Source: Oscillospiraceae bacterium (lineage in GTDB: Bacteria > Bacillota > Clostridia > Oscillospirales > Acutalibacteraceae). From it: a stretch of 24,592 nt of DNA. The stretch is from the NCBI GenBank assembly GCA_902766855.1, contig CACXFE010000046.1, positions 1 to 24,592 of the forward strand, given 5' to 3'. Within the stretch, counting starts at the first letter, position 1. Each line of letters begins with the position of its first letter. A program made the position numbers and the translations under genes. Shown piece by piece: positions 21,048 to 24,592 of the stretch. The notes below the pieces were generated by a model. It had not been told where the DNA came from. It made no database searches and worked only from the letters and a program-made list of their open reading frames with translations.

Positions 21048-22616
21048 GTGAACAAAAAAATTACCGGTAAATATTATCGCACATTAAACCGGAATGTGCA
21101 ACTGTTAATTGACGAAAGTTTCGCAGAAAGAGAAATTCCTGCCAATGACAGCGTACGGCTCTTAGATGAAATGGTAGAGGAGATGGATTTAACCCCGTTA
21201 ATGAGAGCCTATGAAGTGCGCGGTCGGAAGCCTGCGACAGCACCGACAACCATGTTAAAAATCGTATTGTATGCAAATATGGAGGGTATCTACACTTCAA
21301 GGAAAATCGAATCGGCATGCCATAGGGATATCAATTTCATGTGGCTGTTAAATGGCGTGTCCGCACCGAAAAAAGATGAGATTGCAAGGTTTAAAAGCAA
21401 GCGGCTTGCGGTATGTGCGGAAGAATTGTTTTTCGGCTTGGTTGCAAAGCTGAAAGAATTAGGAGAGATCAACTTTGATCATCTGTTTGTAGACGGAACC
21501 AAAATAGAAGCCAATGCGAACAAGTATAGTTTTGTATGGAAGAAATCAACGACGAAATATGAAATCCGGAACGATAAAAAGTTAGAAGCCGTAACAAGTG
21601 AATTGTCAGAAAAGTATGGCATTCTTTGTTCTCAGGCGGAGGAATTGTTGTCTTTACTTTCGGGGAAAGTAACGAAGCCGTTTGTATACGGACGAGGTCA
21701 CCGCAAAACAGAGTTGCAGAGAGATATTGAAAAACTACAGGAGTTGTTATCCAAAAAGGAAAAATACGACAAATATCAAGAAACATTCGGTGACAGAAAC
21801 AGTTTTTCCAAAACAGATCCGGACGCAACCTTTATGCATATGAAAGAAGATCATATGAGAAATGCTCAACTGAAACCCGGATACAATATACAGTTAGGAG
21901 TAGAAGGCGAGTATATTACAGGTGTGAGCGTATCCTCTGAACGAAGTGATCAGCTTACCCTTATTCCGTTTATGGAAAATCTGCGTGATCACGGTATAGA
22001 ATATACCGATGTTACAGCGGATGCGGGATATGAAAGCGAAGAAAACTACACATATTTTGAAAACACCGATACAGAATGTTACATAAAGCCACAGAATTAC
22101 GAGCGCAGCAAGACAAAGAAGTTCAAAAACAATATGGCATTACGGGAAAATATGGAATACGATGAAGAGCGGGACGAATATACTTGTCAGGCGGGTCGGA
22201 AGATACGGGCAACTTATGAGGGGAAGCAAAAAACCAAAAGCGGTTATGAGCGAGAAGTTACTTATTATGAGTGTGAAGATTGCAAAGATTGTCCGTATAA
22301 GAAAAAGTGTACCCGTGCCAAAGGGAACCGCAAATTACAGATATCAAAAAAGTTTATTGCCCAACGCAAAAGTTCACTTGAACGCATAACAAGTCCAAAG
22401 GGCATTTTGCTCAGAATAAACCGTTCGATACAATCGGAAGGGGCGTTTGGCGTCATCAAACAGAACTACGGTTTCAGACAGTTTCTACTTCGTGGAACCG
22501 CTAAAGTAACGGCAGAGATTTTGTTGCTTGCTATGGCATATAATGTCAATAAACTGCATGCAAAAATACAGCAAAACCGATCCGGAACACTGTTGTTCCA
22601 AAAAGATTCGGCTTAA
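21048..22616 (+). CDS. IS1182-family DDE transposase
   Basis: The 522-residue protein is an intact DDE transposase of the IS1182 type: an N-terminal region with LDEMVEEMDLTPLMRAYE and the TMLKIVLYANMEGIYTSRKI block, then catalytic D149 (LFVDGTKIEANANKYSFVW), D325 (VTADAGYES) and E464 (SIQSEGAFGVIKQNYGFRQF). A Cys-rich knuckle (C409, C412, C415, C421) lies before the final catalytic block, as in relatives. Start GTG 21048 has no clear Shine-Dalgarno, so expression may be low; no frameshift or premature stop is seen, so the element could be active. Confidence 0.93.
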   Translation: MNKKITGKYYRTLNRNVQLLIDESFAEREIPANDSVRLLDEMVEEMDLTPLMRAYEVRGRKPATAPTTMLKIVLYANMEGIYTSRKIESACHRDINFMWLLNGVSAPKKDEIARFKSKRLAVCAEELFFGLVAKLKELGEINFDHLFVDGTKIEANANKYSFVWKKSTTKYEIRNDKKLEAVTSELSEKYGILCSQAEELLSLLSGKVTKPFVYGRGHRKTELQRDIEKLQELLSKKEKYDKYQETFGDRNSFSKTDPDATFMHMKEDHMRNAQLKPGYNIQLGVEGEYITGVSVSSERSDQLTLIPFMENLRDHGIEYTDVTADAGYESEENYTYFENTDTECYIKPQNYERSKTKKFKNNMALRENMEYDEERDEYTCQAGRKIRATYEGKQKTKSGYEREVTYYECEDCKDCPYKKKCTRAKGNRKLQISKKFIAQRKSSLERITSPKGILLRINRSIQSEGAFGVIKQNYGFRQFLLRGTAKVTAEILLLAMAYNVNKLHAKIQQNRSGTLLFQKDSA

Positions 22617-22761
22617 ACTCCGGACAAGTGAATAAAACAAAAACCAAAAGCAGGCAAAAATGCAATTGCTTTGGGTTTTGTACGAAGTTTTCCACATTTT
22701 CGTGTGAAAACCGTGACTTCTCCCTGATTTCCGCTACAAAAAATGAGGCTGCTCAAAAAAA

Positions 22762-22784
22762 CTATTTTGCGACAGCCCCGTCTT
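22762..22784 (-). repeat. IS right terminal inverted repeat
   Basis: 23 bases starting CTATTTTGCGACAGCCCC, the exact inverse of the left end. It is followed by TTT, which extends its last bases into a T run. Confidence 0.93.
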
Positions 22785-22822
22785 TTTCTGCTCGTGATAA
22801 CGGAAAATAGCCGCTTTTGTGA

Positions 22823-23779
22823 CTAAACGCAACTGTATAACAATTCAGCCTTGCCGGAAACCGTGGTGGTTTCTCCCGCGGGGATGAAAATGCTTTCACC
22901 TTTTTTGGCGGCAATCGTTTCCCCGCCGCAGGTGATTTCCGCACATCCTGTGAGGACGAGAAGAGAAACAAAACTATCCGGATTGCAGAAATCGGTTTTT
23001 CCGTTTAACTCAATCTTTTTGGCGGTGAAGAACGGGCAGACCGCCAGTTCCCGCACACTGCCGAAATCGGTTTTTTCCGTTTCGCCGACCTGACCGTACG
23101 GAAGGGTCGGTTTTTCGAGTTTCGTCACTTCCAACGCCTTTTCTACATGAAGCGGGCGCGGCTTTCCGTCCGCTCCCAAGCGCCCGTAATCAGAAACCCG
23201 GTAGGTGGTATTGGAATTTTGCTGAACTTCCGCTATCAGGATACCGGCGCCGATCGCGTGCAAGGTACCCGCCGCGATAAAGAATACATCGCCTTGATGG
23301 ACCGGCACCGTGTTGCAGATTTCCGGCAGGGTGTTATCACGAATGCGGCGCTCAAATTCTTCTTTTGTAACCGGGCGATTGAACCCGTAGATCAGTTCGG
23401 CGCCTTCCTCACAATCCACCACATACCACATTTCGGTTTTGCCGTATTCGCCTTCGTGCTGTAAAGCGTATGCGTCATCCGGGTGAACCTGTACCGAGAG
23501 TTTTTGCTTGGCGTCGATCAATTTGATCAATAGTGGAAAGTAGGGGAAAGCGGCGGCGTTTTTTCCAAGCGCCTGTTTCCCTGCCGCTTCCAAAAATTGC
23601 GAGAAGGTTTTGCCGCGGTACTCGCCGCCGGCGATGATGTTTTCTCCGTCTTTATGGCAAGAAAGCATCCAGGCTTCCGCCGCGATTTCTTTTTCGGTTT
23701 GAATGCCGTATTCCGTTTTCAGTTTGGTTCCGCCCCATAAGTAATCTTTGACCGGGGGAGTTAATTTGAGAGGTCCCAT
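22823..23779 (-). CDS. manA: Mannose-6-phosphate isomerase, class I (ManA)
   Basis: ManA interconverts mannose 6-phosphate and fructose 6-phosphate, for mannose use or for supplying GDP-mannose precursors. The 318-residue length is typical of the short Firmicute type. Zinc ligands are visible: Q97 and H99 in VQVHPDD, E116 in KTEMWYVV, and H174 in AAGTLHAIG. The substrate arginine lies in NTTYRVSDYGR (about 194). The cupin C-terminal part ends in ESIFIPAGETTTVSG. ATG 23779 is preceded by AGAAGGAG on the minus strand. It follows dapB with a 28-base gap, so cotranscription with dapB is possible although the pathways differ. No clear terminator lies between its stop and the insertion sequence 38 bases beyond. 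Confidence 0.93.
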   Translation of the reverse strand: MGPLKLTPPVKDYLWGGTKLKTEYGIQTEKEIAAEAWMLSCHKDGENIIAGGEYRGKTFSQFLEAAGKQALGKNAAAFPYFPLLIKLIDAKQKLSVQVHPDDAYALQHEGEYGKTEMWYVVDCEEGAELIYGFNRPVTKEEFERRIRDNTLPEICNTVPVHQGDVFFIAAGTLHAIGAGILIAEVQQNSNTTYRVSDYGRLGADGKPRPLHVEKALEVTKLEKPTLPYGQVGETEKTDFGSVRELAVCPFFTAKKIELNGKTDFCNPDSFVSLLVLTGCAEITCGGETIAAKKGESIFIPAGETTTVSGKAELLYSCV

Positions 23780-23807
23780 TGTTTTCTCCTTCTGTATCCT
23801 TGCTTTT

Positions 23808-24569
23808 TTAAAATTGAATCATATGATTCATATCGTACAGTCCCGCCGGCTTGCCGACAAGGAATTTTGCGGCGCGCACCGCACCAACGGCAAAAACTTC
23901 CCGCGAACCGGCTGCGTGAGAAATCGTGATCACTTCATCGTGTCCGGCAAAAATCACATCATGCTCCCCGACAATGGTGCCGCCGCGCACAGAATGAATC
24001 CCGATTTCGTTCTTCGGGCGCTTGGCACGGCGTGAATGCCGGTCATACTCATATTGCTTGGTGTCGCCGAATACGCTGTTGATGCCGTTGGCAAGCATGA
24101 TGGCCGTGCCGGATGGCGCGTCTAATTTCTGATTATGATGTTTTTCGATGATTTCGATATCAAAATCGTCCCCGAGGATGGCCGCCGCGTGTTTGGAAAG
24201 GGCGGCGATCAGATTCACACCGATGGACATATTAAAAGTGAAGAAAACGGGGATCTGTTTGGCGGCCGCGTGGATTTTTTCGGTTTGTTCGGCATTGTAG
24301 CCGGTGGTGGCGATCACGGTAGGCACCCGGTGCGCGAGCGCATAATGCAGCAGATCATCCAGCACCGAAACATTGGAAAAATCAATGATCACATCGGCTT
24401 CGGTATTCACCTCCGAAAAAGAGGAAAACACAGGGAAGGAGGCGCCGGTATTGACCCGATCTACCCCGGCAACGATTTGAATTTCACCGTCTTGCCCGGC
24501 GGTTTCGGCGATAAAACGCCCCATTCTTCCGCAAGCGCCGCACAGAATCGCTTTGATCATAATAATCAC
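23808..24569 (-). CDS. dapB: 4-hydroxy-tetrahydrodipicolinate reductase DapB
   Basis: DapB reduces hydroxy-tetrahydrodipicolinate with NAD(P)H in the diaminopimelate/lysine pathway. The product has the nucleotide-binding GACGRMGR near the N terminus, the ATTGY motif, and the catalytic and substrate motif EKHHNQKLDAPSGTA (H141/H142, K145 counting from ATG 24560). A GTG at 24569 has a GGAAAG site at suitable spacing and gives 253 residues. ATG 24560 gives 250 and matches the usual family N terminus, so the start is uncertain by three codons. Only 23 bases precede it in the window, so its promoter and any dapA partner are out of view. Confidence 0.95.
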   Translation of the reverse strand: MIIMIKAILCGACGRMGRFIAETAGQDGEIQIVAGVDRVNTGASFPVFSSFSEVNTEADVIIDFSNVSVLDDLLHYALAHRVPTVIATTGYNAEQTEKIHAAAKQIPVFFTFNMSIGVNLIAALSKHAAAILGDDFDIEIIEKHHNQKLDAPSGTAIMLANGINSVFGDTKQYEYDRHSRRAKRPKNEIGIHSVRGGTIVGEHDVIFAGHDEVITISHAAGSREVFAVGAVRAAKFLVGKPAGLYDMNHMIQF

Positions 24570-24592
24570 CAGTTCTTTCCAAGACGCAAAGC

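Larger units (their letters stand above)
20951..22784 (+). mobile_element. IS1182-family insertion sequence
   Basis: Perfect 23-bp inverted ends (20951-20973 and 22762-22784; core GGGGCTGTCGCAAAATAG) bound one transposase gene, about 1.83 kb in all. The true element may start at the GGGG (20955) and end at CCCC (22780), leaving AAGAC and GTCTT as flanks. No direct target duplication is visible. Inside the left end a hairpin AGAGTTCAG (20988-20996)/CTGAACTCT (21017-21025) followed by CTTTTT would block transcription coming from secA. After the transposase a second hairpin (22638-22652 with 22667-22680) may end its transcript. Base composition is visibly more A-rich than the surroundings, which suggests recent arrival. 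Confidence 0.92.

Noticed and set aside
1..24592. CRISPR arrays, tRNA or rRNA genes, prophage or plasmid functions
   Set aside because: No regularly spaced direct repeats, no cloverleaf sequence and no phage or replication genes were seen. The only mobile element is the IS1182-type copy.

Overview
The window looks like chromosome of an anaerobic, low-to-mid GC Clostridia-type Firmicute, probably a gut or rumen member of the Oscillospiraceae/Ruminococcaceae or a near relative. The grounds are strong AGGAGG-type ribosome binding sites, an L-box (lysine) riboswitch with a terminator platform, a YlmC/YmxH sporulation-type protein, a DUF624 membrane protein, a DUF6062 protein, and above all a multi-subunit [FeFe] hydrogenase locus. 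No tRNA, rRNA or CRISPR array was seen.

Layout. 91-2455 (+): a DNA repair pair, a hypoxanthine/uracil-type DNA glycosylase and UvrC. 2476-4563 (+): a consensus promoter, a lysine riboswitch with terminator, and an NhaC-superfamily transporter that is best read as a lysine transporter (LysW-like). 4682-6289 (+): a TtcA-like tRNA thiolation protein overlapping a DUF6062 protein, driven by a promoter buried in a long palindrome. 6290-6474: an intergenic region with nested inverted repeats and four DnaA-box-like 9-mers. 6475-8775 (+): a small membrane protein, an unrecognised four-helix membrane protein, a DUF624 protein and a YlmC-like PRC-barrel protein, ending in a strong terminator shared with the convergent hydrogenase operon.

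8846-16994 (-): ten tightly packed genes. In transcription order they are hydC (NuoE-like), DRTGG protein 1, an RsbW-like ATPase, a sensory-type hydrogenase homologue (HydS), DRTGG protein 2, a PHP phosphoesterase, a second HATPase protein, a thioredoxin-fold [2Fe-2S] ferredoxin, hydB and hydA. HydABC would be an NAD(H)/ferredoxin-linked, possibly electron-bifurcating, hydrogenase. The genes between hydC and hydB look like a built-in signalling module that could sense H2 or redox state. The operon is divergent from apbE (FAD:protein FMN transferase lipoprotein), which is followed with a 4-base overlap by secA.

An IS1182-type insertion sequence (about 1.83 kb, perfect 23-bp inverted ends) sits 7 bp after secA and separates it from manA (-) and dapB (-, lysine biosynthesis) at the right edge. 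It is more A-rich than its surroundings.

The most interesting parts are the hydrogenase-embedded regulatory module with paired paralogues and a HydS that has Ala at the proton-relay cysteine; the lysine riboswitch on an NhaC transporter with an unusual N-terminal extension; the duplicated CxxC...CxxH metal-site pattern in the DUF6062 protein; the DnaA-box-like cluster; and an apbE transcript that appears leaderless.
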